In this document: positions 38,601 through 47,665 of the stretch, in pieces
How positions within the stretch are numbered: the stretch's first letter is position 1
Layout of the letters: every line of letters starts with the position of its first letter
NCBI RefSeq assembly: GCF_030317115.1
Contig: NZ_JASZYF010000003.1
Span: 124,001-188,000 of the forward strand
Source of the DNA: Variovorax gracilis
GTDB taxonomy: Bacteria; Pseudomonadota; Gammaproteobacteria; Burkholderiales; Burkholderiaceae_C
DNA length: 64,000 bases
Direction: 5' to 3'
Program-made: the position numbers and the translations under genes
Notes under the pieces: generated by a model
What the model saw: only the letters and a program-made list of their open reading frames with translations
Databases searched by the model: none
Told to the model about the DNA's origin: nothing

Positions 38601-39148
38601 ATGGCCGAGATGCCGTGCGTGACGAGCGGGATCACGACCAGCGCGCACAGCAGGTAGCCCCACACCGGCGGCACGCCCAGCGCCAGTTCCAGCGCATAGG
38701 CCATCACCGCCGCTTCGAGCGCGAAGAAGATGAAGGTGAACGAGGCGTAGATCAGCGAGGTCAGCGTCGAACCGATGTAGCCGAAGCCGGCGCCGCGCGT
38801 GAGCAGGTCCATATCGACGCCGTAGCGCGCGGCGTAGACGCTGATCGGCAGACCCGCCAGGAAGATGATGAGCCCGGTGACCAGGATGGCCCAGAACGCA
38901 TTGACGAAGCCGTACTGCACCAGAAGGGTGGCGCCGACCGCCTCCAGGATCAGGAACGAAGCCGCGCCGCCGAAAGCCGTGTTCGCCACGCGCCACTCCG
39001 ACATGCGCCGGAAGCGCTGCGGCGTGTAGCGCAGCGCGTAGTCTTCCAGCGTTTCGCTGGCGACCCAGCTGTTGTAGTCGCGCCGGACCTTGACGATGCG
39101 CTGCGGCGCTTCGTCGCTCGGAGCGGGGGGAACGGCGGTGGAGTGCAC
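35609..39148 (-). CDS. NCS1-transporter/histidine kinase/receiver hybrid sensor
   Basis: This is a single 1179-residue frame. Residues 1-480 form a nucleobase:cation symporter-1 (NCS1) module of about 12 helices, with a start [19 protein letters not shown] as in cytosine/allantoin permease relatives. Residues 535-574 hold a cluster of nine Cys (CAIC, CSLCC, C.DLC) resembling a metal-binding knuckle. Two more membrane segments (about 605-690) and a coiled coil follow. The kinase core has His736 in ISHELRTP, an N-box [10 protein letters not shown] and a [12 protein letters not shown] box. A C-terminal receiver has Asp1028 in MFVDLAMPG. It probably couples uptake or binding of a nitrogen compound to phosphorelay signalling through the adjacent LuxR-type regulator. 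By layout it resembles CbrA, where an SLC5 transporter replaces NCS1. Confidence 0.92.
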   Translation of the reverse strand: MHSTAVPPAPSDEAPQRIVKVRRDYNSWVASETLEDYALRYTPQRFRRMSEWRVANTAFGGAASFLILEAVGATLLVQYGFVNAFWAILVTGLIIFLAGLPISVYAARYGVDMDLLTRGAGFGYIGSTLTSLIYASFTFIFFALEAAVMAYALELALGVPPVWGYLLCALVVIPLVTHGISAISRLQLWTQPIWLLMLVVPFGYVLARDPGAFSGISHYVGVKAASIGFDLHLFGAALTVGIALITQMGEQADYLRFMPARTASNRGRWWAGVLMGGPGWVVLGVLKMLGGALLAYLAISHMVPPERAVDPNQMYLAAYEYVFPNYGWAVVATAVFVVISQLKINVTNAYAGSLAWSNFFSRVTHSHPGRVVWVVFNALIAFMLMEMNVFEALGDVLGLYANIAIAWMMAVVADLVINKPLGLSPPGIEFKRAHLWDINPVGVGAMALASGLSITAHLGVFGPLAQAFSALIALGTAFVTAPLIAWATRGKYYIARVSDERGAAPFAPAARRSAVRWARVESDAGSYRRLSTQRCAICEREYEGPDMAHCPAYQGPICSLCCTLDARCGDLCKPQASLSAQWSGALRWLLPRRVWPYLDTGLGHFLLLMLIVVPLLAAVFGVLYQQELRALGETVLTEAALADLRPASLRSGFLKAYMALLVIAGIVAWWLVLAHQSRKVAQEESNRQTHLLVREIELHRETDRALQAAKQTADQAREQADQANQAKSRYISAISHELRTPLNSILGYAQLMGEDAAVPPHRRQAVAVIKRGGEHLLSLIEGTLDIAHIEAGKLTLIAKPMQFAEVMSELADMFELQAEDKGLAFRFEPTGTLPELVRADEKRVRQILINLLGNAIKFTAVGQVTLRLRYAREFAAIEIEDTGPGMSAEELGRIFEPFARGATAGPAAPGAGLGLTIAKMLIDLMGGEMTVKSTPGVGSVFRLRLFLPHLHEVQAASVRRVAAPVVRVRRGYEGTRRRLLVVDNEEADRDLLSHVLSPLGFELRTAASGHDALDLIAAGWRPDAMFVDLAMPGIDGWETIRRSRALGLANAAVAIVSANAFDKRLDNDVGITPEDFFVKPVRHSELLDWLERRLELRWNDQVAAPLVSAPSAVVLPSAERLRALEEAVSLGYFRGIMNQLDAIDAAQPECAAWTSTQRALARQFQFEAMSRALAPVGTP

Positions 39149-39194
39149 GCGTCACAGGTGCAGCTTCCGTGCCATCGGAGCTGTCCGGCCCCGG

Positions 39195-39210
39195 CGGCAT
39201 GACTGTTGCA
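39195..39210 (+). promoter_or_regulatory. Sigma-54-like -24/-12 element before ureA
   Basis: CGGCATGACTGTTGCA matches the sigma-54 consensus TGGCACG-N4-TTGCA at all but two positions and has the required GG-N10-GC spacing. Nitrogen control of urease would make sense. The predicted start of transcription (about 39221) falls one base before the ureA ATG, which would leave almost no leader, so the element may be fortuitous. Confidence 0.35.
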
Positions 39211-39221
39211 AAGACCTTGCC

Positions 39222-39524
39222 ATGGAACTGACACCGCGAGAAAAAGACAAGCTGCTGATCTTCACGGCGGCGCTGCTGGCCGAGCGCCGCCGCGCACGGG
39301 GCCTGAAGCTCAACTACCCCGAAGCGATCGCACTGATCTCGGCGGCGGTGATGGAGGGCGCGCGCGATGGCAAGAGCGTGGCCGCCCTCATGAGCGAAGG
39401 CCGCGCCGTGCTCACGCGCTCGGATGTGATGGACGGCATTCCGGAGATGATCCCGGACATCCAGGTCGAAGCCACTTTCCCGGATGGCACCAAGCTGGTT
39501 ACCGTGCACCAACCGATACCATGA
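39222..39524 (+). CDS. ureA: Urease subunit gamma
   Basis: The 100-residue small subunit of nickel urease begins [22 protein letters not shown] and ends [14 protein letters not shown], the standard gamma-subunit signature and length. It assembles with UreB and UreC in the cytoplasm to hydrolyse urea. The frame is open upstream to 39090, but ATG 39222 matches the family start. ureD, which usually precedes it, is absent. Confidence 0.97.
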   Translation: MELTPREKDKLLIFTAALLAERRRARGLKLNYPEAIALISAAVMEGARDGKSVAALMSEGRAVLTRSDVMDGIPEMIPDIQVEATFPDGTKLVTVHQPIP

Positions 39525-39616
39525 CGCACCCCCAGGCTTGCCCACTTCGTGTGGCCGCACCCCTCCGTGCAGGGGGCAACGCCGGCGGCCCGGCGAGACC
39601 GGCTCCGCGGCGTTCC
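39525..39616 (+). repeat. Intergenic structured repeat, copy C
   Basis: A full copy with GCACCCCCA, CCACTTCGTGTGGCCGC, CCCCT..AGGGGG, GGCGGCCCGGCGAGACCGG and CCGCGGCGTT follows the ureA stop immediately. It separates ureA from ureJ inside the urease operon, where ureA and ureB are often nearly contiguous in other bacteria. Confidence 0.75.
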
Positions 39617-39672
39617 CGCGATTGACTTGCCTCGCCGGCACCCAACCCATTGCTTTCTCAGGAGACCTATCG

Positions 39673-40272
39673 ATGCGCACTTATCGCCTTGCCTTTGCGA
39701 CGCTGATCGCGGCCGCCTTGCCGCTGGTCGCCAGCGCCCACACCGGCGTCGACGGCGGGCACCACCACGGCTTCGTCGCCGGCCTTCTCCATCCGCTGAC
39801 CGGCGCCGACCACCTGGCGGCGATGGTCGCCGTGGGCTTGTGGAGCGCGCTCACGGCGCGCCGCGCCTGGCCCGACCTGCTGTGGGCTCCTCTGGGCTTC
39901 GCCGTCATGCTGATGGTCGGCGCCGTGGCTGGCTTGGCGGGCATGCAACTGCCGGCAGTCGAGCCCATGATTGCCGCGTCGCTGCTGGTGCTCGGCCTGC
40001 TGGTCCTCACGCAACGCCGGCTGCCGGCGCCCGCCGCCGCGGCGCTGGTCGGCGTCTTTGCCGTGTTCCACGGCATCGCGCACGGCCAGGAGCTGGCCGG
40101 TGAATCCACGGCCGCGCTGACGCTGGCGGGCATGCTCGCCGCCACCGTGCTGCTGCATGGTGCCGGCATCGCGATCGGCTGGTCGCTGCGGCATGGCCAT
40201 CGCTGGCTGCCCCGCCTCGCGGGCGCGGCCGTGGCGATGTTCGGCGTCGCCCTCCTCGGCAGCCTGGCCTGA
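39673..40272 (+). CDS. ureJ: HupE/UreJ family membrane protein, probable nickel transporter
   Basis: The 199-residue protein has a cleavable signal peptide (to VASAH) and about six membrane helices. The HupE/UreJ motif [35 protein letters not shown] comprises His residues at the mature N-terminus and in the first helix, thought to bind nickel; [10 protein letters not shown] is a second His motif. Placement between ureA and ureB supports nickel supply for urease. Start at ATG 39673 after AGGAGA. Confidence 0.92.
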   Translation: MRTYRLAFATLIAAALPLVASAHTGVDGGHHHGFVAGLLHPLTGADHLAAMVAVGLWSALTARRAWPDLLWAPLGFAVMLMVGAVAGLAGMQLPAVEPMIAASLLVLGLLVLTQRRLPAPAAAALVGVFAVFHGIAHGQELAGESTAALTLAGMLAATVLLHGAGIAIGWSLRHGHRWLPRLAGAAVAMFGVALLGSLA

Positions 40273-40282
40273 GGGAGCGCCG

Positions 40283-40588
40283 ATGATTCCCGGCGAACTC
40301 ATCACCGATGAGGGCGAGCACGTCCTCAACCCCGGGCGCCGCACGCTGACGCTGGTGGTCCAGAACACGGCCGACCGGCCGATCCAGGTCGGCTCGCACT
40401 ACCACTTCGCAGAGACCAACGGCGCGCTGGGCTTCGACCGCGAGGCCGCGCGCGGCATGCGCCTGAACATCGCATCGGGCACGGCCGTGCGCTTCGAGCC
40501 CGGGCAACAACGGACCGTCGAACTCGTGGACTTCGCCGGTGACCGCGTGGTCTACGGCTTCCGCGGCCTGGTTCAAGGAAAACTCTAG
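40283..40588 (+). CDS. ureB: Urease subunit beta
   Basis: The 101-residue beta subunit begins [20 protein letters not shown] and contains [11 protein letters not shown]. These are diagnostic for UreB, as is its length. It is followed directly by ureC with no intergenic base, indicating coupled translation. Confidence 0.97.
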   Translation: MIPGELITDEGEHVLNPGRRTLTLVVQNTADRPIQVGSHYHFAETNGALGFDREAARGMRLNIASGTAVRFEPGQQRTVELVDFAGDRVVYGFRGLVQGKL

Positions 40589-42307
40589 ATGGCAACGATC
40601 GGCCGCCGCGCCTATGCGGAAATCTTCGGTCCCACGGTGGGCGACCGCATCCGCCTCGCCGACACCGACCTGGTGATCGAGGTCGAGGAGGACTACACGC
40701 TCCATGCCGGCGGCTACGGGGAGGAAGTCAAGTTCGGCGGCGGCAAGACCATCCGCGATGGCATGGCGCAGGGCCAGCGCACACGCGCGGAAGGCACCGT
40801 GGACACGGTGATGACCAACGCGCTGATCCTCGACCACTGGGGCATCGTGAAAGCCGACATCGGCTTGAAGGACGGCCGCATCGTCGCGATCGGCAAGGCC
40901 GGCAACCCGGACGTGCAGTCCGGCGTGGACATCGTCATCGGTGCGGGCACCGAAGTGATCAGTTGCGAAGGCAACATCGTCACAGCGGGCGGCATCGACA
41001 GCCACATCCACTTCATCTGCCCGCAGCAGATCGAGGAAGCGCTGGCCTCGGGCGTGACGACCATGCTCGGCGGCGGCACCGGCCCGGCCACCGGCACCTT
41101 CGCCACCACCGCGACGCCGGGACCGTGGCACATCGAGCGGATGCTGCAGGCGGCGGATGCATTCCCGATGAACCTCGGCTTTCTGGGCAAGGGGAACGCG
41201 AGCCTGCCGGCGGCGCTGCACGAGCAGATCGATGCGGGGGTGATCGGCCTCAAGCTCCACGAGGACTGGGGCACCACCCCGGCCGCGATCAGCAACTGCC
41301 TGGACGTGGCCGACGCGACCGACACGCAGGTCGCGATCCACAGCGACACGCTGAACGAATCGGGCTTCGTCGAGAACACGATTGCGGCCGTGAAGGGCCG
41401 CGCGATCTGCGCCTTCCACACCGAAGGCGCGGGCGGCGGCCACGCACCGGACATCCTGCGCGTGGTGGGCGAGGCGAACTTCCTGCCTTCGTCGACCAAT
41501 CCGACGATGCCCTACACGGTGAACACGCTCGACGAGCACGTCGACATGCTCATGGTGTGCCACCACCTCGATGCCGGCATCCCCGAGGACCTGGCCTTTG
41601 CCGAAAGCCGCATCCGCAAGGAAACGATCGCGGCCGAGGACATCCTGCACGACATGGGTGCCATCAGCATGTTCAGCTCCGACAGCCAGGCCATGGGCCG
41701 CGTGGGCGAGGTGATCATCCGTTGCTGGCAGACGGCTCACAAGATGAAGGCGCAGCGCGGCAAGCTCCCGGAAGACGAGTCGCGCAACGACAACTTCCGC
41801 GCCAAGCGCTACGTCGCCAAGTACACGATCAATCCCGCGATCTCGCACGGCATCGCGCACGAAGTGGGCAGCATCGAGGTCGGCAAGTGGGCCGACCTGG
41901 TGGTGTGGAAGCCGGCCTTCTTCGGCGTCAAGCCGTTCACGATCATCAAGGGCGGCAGCATCGCGATGGCCGCCATGGGCGACCCGAACGCATCGATCCC
42001 GACGCCGCAGCCGGTGCACTACCGGCCGATGTTCGGTGCCTATGGCGGCTCGCTGGCAAAGGGCTCGCTGACCTTCGTTTCGCAAGCGGGGCTGGCAGCG
42101 GACATCGGCAGGCGCTACGGGCTCGCCAAGAATCTCAGCGCGGTGAAGAACATCCGCGGCGTGCGCAAGCAGCACATGGTGCACAACGCGTTCACGCCCA
42201 GGATGGAAATCGATGCGCAGACCTACGCCGTGCGTGCCGATGGGCAACTCCTGACCTGCGATCCGGCGATCTCGTTGCCGATGACGCAGCGGTATTTCCT
42301 TTTCTAG
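40589..42307 (+). CDS. ureC: Urease subunit alpha (catalytic)
   Basis: The 572-residue catalytic subunit of the nickel-dependent urease has His139 and His141 in SHIHFICP. The carbamylated bridging lysine is Lys222, followed by His224, in GLKLHEDWG. The flap region VCHHLD and the C-terminal domain ending [12 protein letters not shown] are intact. All active-site motifs are present, so the enzyme should be functional if the accessory proteins, including UreD, are supplied. Confidence 0.98.
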   Translation: MATIGRRAYAEIFGPTVGDRIRLADTDLVIEVEEDYTLHAGGYGEEVKFGGGKTIRDGMAQGQRTRAEGTVDTVMTNALILDHWGIVKADIGLKDGRIVAIGKAGNPDVQSGVDIVIGAGTEVISCEGNIVTAGGIDSHIHFICPQQIEEALASGVTTMLGGGTGPATGTFATTATPGPWHIERMLQAADAFPMNLGFLGKGNASLPAALHEQIDAGVIGLKLHEDWGTTPAAISNCLDVADATDTQVAIHSDTLNESGFVENTIAAVKGRAICAFHTEGAGGGHAPDILRVVGEANFLPSSTNPTMPYTVNTLDEHVDMLMVCHHLDAGIPEDLAFAESRIRKETIAAEDILHDMGAISMFSSDSQAMGRVGEVIIRCWQTAHKMKAQRGKLPEDESRNDNFRAKRYVAKYTINPAISHGIAHEVGSIEVGKWADLVVWKPAFFGVKPFTIIKGGSIAMAAMGDPNASIPTPQPVHYRPMFGAYGGSLAKGSLTFVSQAGLAADIGRRYGLAKNLSAVKNIRGVRKQHMVHNAFTPRMEIDAQTYAVRADGQLLTCDPAISLPMTQRYFLF

Positions 42308-42361
42308 GTTCGATGATGCAGGCGGATCGACAATCCGCATTCACCGAACAACCTGCCTCCC

Positions 42362-42943
42362 ATGCTCACCGCCAACAAACTCATGCCCCAGGGGGGCGGC
42401 CTCGCGCCCGTCCTGCTCAAGCGCGCCGCCACGATCGAACTCGATTGGGACGTCCGCCAGAAAAGCCGCTTCGACACCACCGATTCACAGGGCCGCCAGA
42501 TCGGCGTGTTCCTGCCGCGGGGTACGGCCGTGCGGGGCGGCGATGTGCTGGTCGCCGAGGACGGTTCGCTGATCAAGGTGATCGCGGCGCGCCAGCCGGT
42601 GCTGGTCATCACGCATTGCAGCGAACACGGAACGCCCTTCGACTTGATGCGCGCGGCCTACCACCTCGGCAACCGCCACGTGCCGATCGAGCTCAAGCCC
42701 GATCACCTGAAGATCGAACCCGACCATGTGCTGGCCGGCATGCTGCGTTCGATGCACCTGATCGTGCGCGAAGCCGATGAAGCCTTCGAGCCCGAAGGCG
42801 GCGCCTATGGCGCTCATGGCGCAGGACATGGGCATTCGCACGGCGTGGCGCCGGTCGGGCCGGTGCTGCATCCCGATGCCTACGCCGGTTCGCAGGCGCA
42901 TGACGATCACGGCCATGACCACTCGCACGGCCATTCGCATTGA
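42362..42943 (+). CDS. ureE: Urease accessory protein UreE (nickel metallochaperone)
   Basis: The 193-residue UreE has an N-terminal peptide-binding domain and a C-terminal metal-binding domain around [23 protein letters not shown] His-rich tail ([10 protein letters not shown], then [14 protein letters not shown]) should bind several nickel ions. It delivers nickel to the UreD-F-G complex. Its stop overlaps the ureF ATG (TGATG). Confidence 0.95.
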   Translation: MLTANKLMPQGGGLAPVLLKRAATIELDWDVRQKSRFDTTDSQGRQIGVFLPRGTAVRGGDVLVAEDGSLIKVIAARQPVLVITHCSEHGTPFDLMRAAYHLGNRHVPIELKPDHLKIEPDHVLAGMLRSMHLIVREADEAFEPEGGAYGAHGAGHGHSHGVAPVGPVLHPDAYAGSQAHDDHGHDHSHGHSH

Positions 42944-43632
42944 TGGATGACGCGCCGGCCGCCCTGCCCGCGGCGAGTTTCCTTCAACTGATCTGGCTCG
43001 CATCGCCGGCGCTGCCCGTGGGCGGCTTCTCCTATTCCGAAGGGCTGGAGGCCGGCATCGAATGGGCCGGGCTCGGCACCGAGCAGGCCGCGTCGGATTG
43101 GCTCGTCCACCAGCTGAATCTGAGCCTTGCGCGCGCCGACCTCGCCGTCCTGGCGCAAGCGATTCCCGCCTGGCGCAGCGGCGACATGCCGCGCGTCCGC
43201 ACGCTCAACGCCTGGGTCTTCCAGACGCGCGAATCCGCCGAATTCCTCTTGCAGACCGAGCAGATGGGCCGCTCCTTCGTCGAATGGCTCAAGCTGCATC
43301 ACGACGATGCGGCAACGGTGTTCGAAGCCCTTCCCGCGAGCTACCCGATCGCTTTCGCCTTCGCGGCAAGCCGCACCGAGGCGGCGGTGCGCGATGCATG
43401 CCTCGCCTTTGCTTTCGGCTGGGCCGAAAACATGATCGGCGCCGCGGTCAAGGCGGTGCCGCTGGGCCAGAGCGCCGGCCAGCGCATGCTGGGGCGGCTG
43501 GCCGCGGAAATCCCCACGGCGGTCGATCTTGCGATCACACTCACGGATGACGACCGGCAGGCTTTCTCGCCGATGCTCGCCATCCTGTCTTCCCGGCACG
43601 AAACCCAGTATTCGCGTCTCTTCAGAAGCTAA
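42943..43632 (+). CDS. ureF: Urease accessory protein UreF
   Basis: The 229-residue protein is a helical UreF, with the family block [25 protein letters not shown] near the N-terminus and [15 protein letters not shown] near the C-terminus. It activates the UreG GTPase and bridges it to UreD on the apo-urease. ATG 42943 overlaps the ureE stop. Confidence 0.95.
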   Translation: MDDAPAALPAASFLQLIWLASPALPVGGFSYSEGLEAGIEWAGLGTEQAASDWLVHQLNLSLARADLAVLAQAIPAWRSGDMPRVRTLNAWVFQTRESAEFLLQTEQMGRSFVEWLKLHHDDAATVFEALPASYPIAFAFAASRTEAAVRDACLAFAFGWAENMIGAAVKAVPLGQSAGQRMLGRLAAEIPTAVDLAITLTDDDRQAFSPMLAILSSRHETQYSRLFRS

Positions 43633-43646
43633 GCACGTCAGCACGT

Positions 43647-44297
43647 ATGTCCTCCGCCCTCCACCACATCGCCCACCGCACCAAGAAACTGCCGCCTCTG
43701 CGCGTCGGCATCGGCGGCCCCGTCGGGTCCGGGAAGACCACGCTGCTGGAAATGCTCTGCAAGACGATGCGCGACAAGTACGACCTCGTCGCCATCACCA
43801 ACGACATCTACACCAAGGAAGACCAACGCCTCCTGACGGTGGCCGGCGCGCTGCCGGCCGAGCGCATCATGGGTGTGGAAACGGGTGGCTGCCCGCACAC
43901 CGCGATCCGCGAGGACGCGTCGATCAACCTCGAAGCGATCGACCGCATGCTGGTCCAGTTCCCGGATGCGGACGTGGTGTTCGTCGAGTCCGGCGGCGAC
44001 AACCTGGCGGCGACCTTCAGTCCCGAGTTGTCGGACCTCACGATCTACGTGATCGACGTGGCCGCCGGCGAGAAGATCCCCCGCAAAGGCGGCCCCGGCA
44101 TCACCAAGAGCGACCTGTTCGTCATCAACAAGACCGACCTGGCGCCCTATGTCGGTGCAGACCTGGGCGTCATGGAGGCGGACACCAAGCGCATGCGCAA
44201 GCAGCGCCCCTTCGTGATGACCAACCTCAAGACCCGCGCCGGCCTGGCCGAGGTCGTCTCCTTCATCGAAGAACGCGGCATGCTCACGACCGCGTAA
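43647..44297 (+). CDS. ureG: Urease accessory GTPase UreG
   Basis: The 216-residue SIMIBI GTPase has a P-loop [12 protein letters not shown], the nickel-binding region with [15 protein letters not shown] (a CPH motif), [17 protein letters not shown] and the guanine-specificity NKTD. It drives GTP-dependent nickel insertion into urease. It is the last gene of the urease operon; a reversed repeat copy follows. Confidence 0.97.
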   Translation: MSSALHHIAHRTKKLPPLRVGIGGPVGSGKTTLLEMLCKTMRDKYDLVAITNDIYTKEDQRLLTVAGALPAERIMGVETGGCPHTAIREDASINLEAIDRMLVQFPDADVVFVESGGDNLAATFSPELSDLTIYVIDVAAGEKIPRKGGPGITKSDLFVINKTDLAPYVGADLGVMEADTKRMRKQRPFVMTNLKTRAGLAEVVSFIEERGMLTTA

Positions 44298-44318
44298 AGA
44301 GCCGGCAAGCCAGTCCGG

Positions 44319-44415
44319 AAAACACCGCGGAACCGGCTCCGCCGGTCCGCCGGTCCGCCGGTATTGCCCCCGGCGGGGGCAGGCGGCTACACGAGGTGCG
44401 TAAACCTGGGGGCGA
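44319..44415 (-). repeat. Intergenic structured repeat, copy D (reverse orientation)
   Basis: On the minus strand it reads CGCCCCCAGG..CACCTCGTGTAGCCGCC, CCCCCG/CGGGGG, then a GGACCGGC core and CCGCGGTGTT. The core is expanded by a tandem triplet of CCGCCGGT (plus strand, about 44340-44362). It lies downstream of ureG and upstream of the small gene at 44533. Confidence 0.75.
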
Positions 44416-44532
44416 GCGTCATTTCCGTGAAATGGTCCACATCTTGCAGTGGGGCATACATCGTCGGACGGATGCTTTCGTTTTCAAGGAAGCGGGACAC
44501 TGTCCGAACCGAACCGAACCGCACGCACGACC

Positions 44533-44799
44533 ATGGCCTCAGAAGCAATCTTCCACGCCGCGACTGGCAGCGTCCAGTTCGCCATCTATCCCGACGGGTT
44601 CGACGGCGCCCGGATCATCGCCCGCATCGACGAGGAAGCGCTCCACACCCGCTTCCACGCGCCCGAAGGTGGGGATTCCGAATTGGTGCAAACCTATGCA
44701 CGCAACGCCGATTCGATCGACGCCATGGCCACGGTGCGTTTTCGAGAAAACCCGAACGTCGCCATCTGCCTGCACAGCAACGACTTCCAGAACGCCTGA
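44533..44799 (+). CDS. Small hypothetical protein (88 aa)
   Basis: This is a small acidic soluble protein without signal peptide or membrane segment. The sequence (EAIFHAATGSVQFAIYPDGF, then ARIDEEALHTRFH) is loosely reminiscent of the DUF1488 family of short proteins, but I am not certain. It sits convergent to the hydroxylase gene with 9 bases between the stops. Codon use looks like a genuine gene of this genome. Confidence 0.55.
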   Translation: MASEAIFHAATGSVQFAIYPDGFDGARIIARIDEEALHTRFHAPEGGDSELVQTYARNADSIDAMATVRFRENPNVAICLHSNDFQNA

Positions 44800-44808
44800 G
44801 GGGCGAGT

Positions 44809-47052
44809 TCAGGCAAGCAGCGCCTTCAGCTTGTCGCTGGTGAAAGGCACGCTGCGCAAACGCACCCCGGTCGCGTCGAACACCGCGTTCGCCAGGGCCG
44901 CCGGCACCGGGCTGGACGCGGCTTCGCCCGCGCCCAGCGGCGGTTCGTCGCGACGATCGATCAGCGCAATCTCCAGCCGCGGCACCGCCGGGAAGCGCAG
45001 CAGCGGGTAGCTCGCCCAGTCGACGCTGGTGACACGCGACCGGTCGAAGGTGGTCTCCTCGTACAAGGTGCGCGAAAGCGTCTGGAGGATGTTGCCTTCG
45101 ACCTGCGCGCGCACGGCGTCGGGATTGATCATCAGCCCGCAGTCGTGAGCACAGCAGACGCGGCGCACGGCGATCTCGCCGGTCGCGCGGTCGACCTCCA
45201 CGTCCATCGCCATGGCGACGAAGGTCTCGTTGTTCTTGTAGTGGATGTAGGCCATGCCCCGCCCCACCACGACCTTGCCCTTGGCCGGTGACGCTACGGG
45301 CGAAGGCCTTGCCTGCCAGCCAGCCATCTGCGCCATGCGCCGGATCACTTCGGCGCCCCGCGGATTCGACATGTCGCGCAACCGGAAGGCCACCGGATCC
45401 ACCTGCGCCTTGGCGGCCAGTTCATCGACGAAGCTTTCCACTGCAAAGCAGTTCGCGACCTTGCCCGGTGCGCGGATGTTCGACGGCCGCAGCGGCGCCG
45501 GGCCCAGCCAGTGAGCCGACACTTTCACCGCATTCGCGGCGTAGGGCGGATCGCCGTTCTGCGACACCAGTCCCGTCGCCTGCCCGACCGGCTGTTTCAT
45601 GCCCGCCGCGAGCGGAGAGAGCAGCGGAATCCACTCCAGGTTGGCGGTGGCGCGTGGCACCCACATGTCCGTTTCCCACGCGTCGATGCGTCCGTCCGGC
45701 ATCTGCGTGGCCTTGATGTCGAGCAGTTGCGGCGGGCCCTTCGGGTCCCAGCCCAGTTCGTCCTGCCGGCTCCACTGGACACGCACCGGCTTGCCGACCG
45801 CCTTGGACAGCAGCACCGCGTCGGCGGCCGCGTCGTCGTGCCCGTTCATGCCGTAGCAGCCGGCCCCATCGAGGTAGATGACGCGCAGCTTGTCGCGCGG
45901 CAGGTCGACCATGGCGGCAAAGACGTTCAGAAAGCGGTGGCTCGCCTGCGACGCCGTCCACACCGTGCCGCCATCGGGCCGCACATCGGCCACCGCGCAC
46001 GACGGGCCGATGGAGCCGTGCGACTGGATGGGCCACGAATAGGTCGCGCGCAGTACGTCGGGCGCATCACGCAGGGCGGCCACGCGCTGCGCGTCGCCCT
46101 TGGTCGCGATGACTTCCTCGGCGACGAAGGGGCCGCTGCGCGCCCAGTCGGCCAGGGCGCCATGGCCGATCAACTGTGCGCTGTCGGTCCACTGGACCTT
46201 GAGTTCCCGCGCCGCTCGCACCGCGGCCCATTCGTCGGGACTGACCACGCCGACGAAATCCGCAATTCGCACCACGCGCACGCCCGGCAAGCGCGCGACG
46301 GACGACTCGTCAACCGCGATGACCCGCGCGCCCACGGAGGGCGGCCGCACGACGCGGCCGTGCAGCATGCCGGGCACCACGAGGTCATGCACGTAGATGT
46401 GGCGTCCGGTTGCCTTGGCCGGCACGTCGGGGCGCGGCAAGGGGCGGCCGACCAGAACATAGTCGGCCGGGCGCTTCAACGGCGCCTTGGGGTTCATCTT
46501 GACGTCGAAGCTGCGGCCACCCACGAGCACCGGAACCGCGACGCTGCGGCCGTCCGCCGCTCGGACCGCGCCGTCGACCAGCCTGAGCTGATCTGCGGGC
46601 ACCTGCAGCTTCTGGCCCGCCATCGCGACCAGCGCCTCGCGCGCCGTCGCGGCGGCCTGCCTCAATTCGACGCCCCCCCGCATCACGCCGCTGCTGCCGG
46701 CCGTCGGGCCTTGGTTGGGCGTCAACGCCGTGTCGCCTTCGATCAGTTCGATGCGCTCGACCGGAACGCCGAGTTCCTCGCCCACCATCTGGCGCATGGC
46801 GATTCGATGGCCGGTGCCCAGGTCGACCTTGCCGGAATAGACGACGACCGAACCGTCGCCGCGAATGGCAAGAAAAGAATCGACCTGGTCGAGCGCCAGC
46901 GCGCGCTGGGCGGCGGTGGAGGGCCCGGCGGCTTGCGCCAGCGCCGACTTCGCCGGGAACAGGCTGAATCCGACGACCAGCGCACCGGCTTCGAGCAAGG
47001 CACGCCGGGTCAACCTGCAGGCGGAAGCTTCTTCGAGATGCTGCGTCGTCAT
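44809..47052 (-). CDS. Xanthine dehydrogenase-family molybdopterin-binding subunit (IorB-like)
   Basis: The 747-residue molybdenum subunit of an isoquinoline-1-oxidoreductase/aldehyde-oxidase-type enzyme carries an N-terminal RLTRRALLEAGALVVGFSL segment. This looks like a Tat signal, so the complex may be exported with its cofactor. MoCo-binding blocks include GKVDLGTGHRIAMRQMVGEELG, MNGHDDAAADA, and RRVCCAHDCGLMINPD; the active-site Glu is expected in GAGEAASSPVPAALANAVFDATG. ATG 47052 is two bases past the stop of the partner gene. Substrate unknown. Confidence 0.88.
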   Translation of the reverse strand: MTTQHLEEASACRLTRRALLEAGALVVGFSLFPAKSALAQAAGPSTAAQRALALDQVDSFLAIRGDGSVVVYSGKVDLGTGHRIAMRQMVGEELGVPVERIELIEGDTALTPNQGPTAGSSGVMRGGVELRQAAATAREALVAMAGQKLQVPADQLRLVDGAVRAADGRSVAVPVLVGGRSFDVKMNPKAPLKRPADYVLVGRPLPRPDVPAKATGRHIYVHDLVVPGMLHGRVVRPPSVGARVIAVDESSVARLPGVRVVRIADFVGVVSPDEWAAVRAARELKVQWTDSAQLIGHGALADWARSGPFVAEEVIATKGDAQRVAALRDAPDVLRATYSWPIQSHGSIGPSCAVADVRPDGGTVWTASQASHRFLNVFAAMVDLPRDKLRVIYLDGAGCYGMNGHDDAAADAVLLSKAVGKPVRVQWSRQDELGWDPKGPPQLLDIKATQMPDGRIDAWETDMWVPRATANLEWIPLLSPLAAGMKQPVGQATGLVSQNGDPPYAANAVKVSAHWLGPAPLRPSNIRAPGKVANCFAVESFVDELAAKAQVDPVAFRLRDMSNPRGAEVIRRMAQMAGWQARPSPVASPAKGKVVVGRGMAYIHYKNNETFVAMAMDVEVDRATGEIAVRRVCCAHDCGLMINPDAVRAQVEGNILQTLSRTLYEETTFDRSRVTSVDWASYPLLRFPAVPRLEIALIDRRDEPPLGAGEAASSPVPAALANAVFDATGVRLRSVPFTSDKLKALLA

Positions 47053-47054
47053 GA

Positions 47055-47525
47055 TCAGGCCCTCTTGACGCCGGCCGCGCGTTCCACGGCGCGCAGCACG
47101 CGGTCGTGCGAGCCGCATCGGCACAGGTTGCCGGCGAGTGCCTGTTGGGCCTGTTCGCGACTGGGCCTGGGCACGCGTTGAAGCAGCGCCACCGAACTCA
47201 TCACCATGCCGTTGGTGCAGTAGCCGCATTGCGCAGCCTGCTCGGCGATGAAGGCGGCCTGCACGGGATGCGGCTTGTCGGGTGTGCCAAGCCCTTCCGC
47301 CGTGACGACGCGCCGCCCGCCCGCATCACCGACGCGTACGGTGCACGATCGCACGGGCGCCCCGTCGATCAGCACGGTGCAGGCACCGCATTGCCCGAGT
47401 CCGCATCCGAACTTGGCCGCGTGCAGGCCCAGGTCGTTGCGCAGCGCGTAGAGCAAGGGCATGTCGGGGTCCCAGGCGTCGATGTTCCGCGACGCGCCAT
47501 TGACGATCATCGTGACGGTTGGCAT
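47055..47525 (-). CDS. 2Fe-2S subunit of the molybdenum hydroxylase (IorA-like)
   Basis: The 156-residue ferredoxin-like subunit has the plant-type cluster motif CGLGQCGACTVLIDG with a preceding conserved Cys region. The second cluster motif has CGYCTNGM and CRCGSHDRVL. It passes electrons from the molybdenum site to an outside acceptor. ATG 47525 gives the normal start PTVTMIVNG; a longer frame to 47591 adds 22 unlikely residues. It is the first gene of the two-gene operon; no FAD or cytochrome subunit is adjacent. Confidence 0.92.
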   Translation of the reverse strand: MPTVTMIVNGASRNIDAWDPDMPLLYALRNDLGLHAAKFGCGLGQCGACTVLIDGAPVRSCTVRVGDAGGRRVVTAEGLGTPDKPHPVQAAFIAEQAAQCGYCTNGMVMSSVALLQRVPRPSREQAQQALAGNLCRCGSHDRVLRAVERAAGVKRA

Positions 47526-47628
47526 TCGGACCTCCTGCGTCGAGTCCCGGCCAGGCGGGCGGGGTCGGTCGACGGCGCTGCAGATTGCCACAGGGTTCGG
47601 CTTGCATCAAGCGTGTTTCCGCCTGCGC

Positions 47629-47659
47629 TTGACCTTGTAGTCACTTCAGGGTTTCCAAT
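47629..47659 (+). promoter_or_regulatory. MerR-family (CadR/PbrR/ZntR-type) operator-promoter
   Basis: A TTGACC (47629-47634) and a TCCAAT (47654-47659) are separated by 19 bases, the long spacer typical of MerR-controlled metal-efflux promoters. The spacer carries an imperfect palindrome ACC-TTGTAGTCACTTCA-GGGT (47632-47652) with 8 of 10 arm positions paired. It lies immediately before the P-type ATPase. The predicted transcript start coincides with the ATG at 47666. Confidence 0.65.
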
Positions 47660-47665
47660 GGGTCC

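Noticed and set aside
40007..42340. A 777-codon minus-strand frame
   Set aside because: It is antisense to ureJ, ureB and ureC and has low-complexity His/Arg/Ala composition.
44335..44365. Short tandem units that might suggest a CRISPR
   Set aside because: Units are 8 bases, contiguous, without spacers, and lie inside a repeat-family copy.
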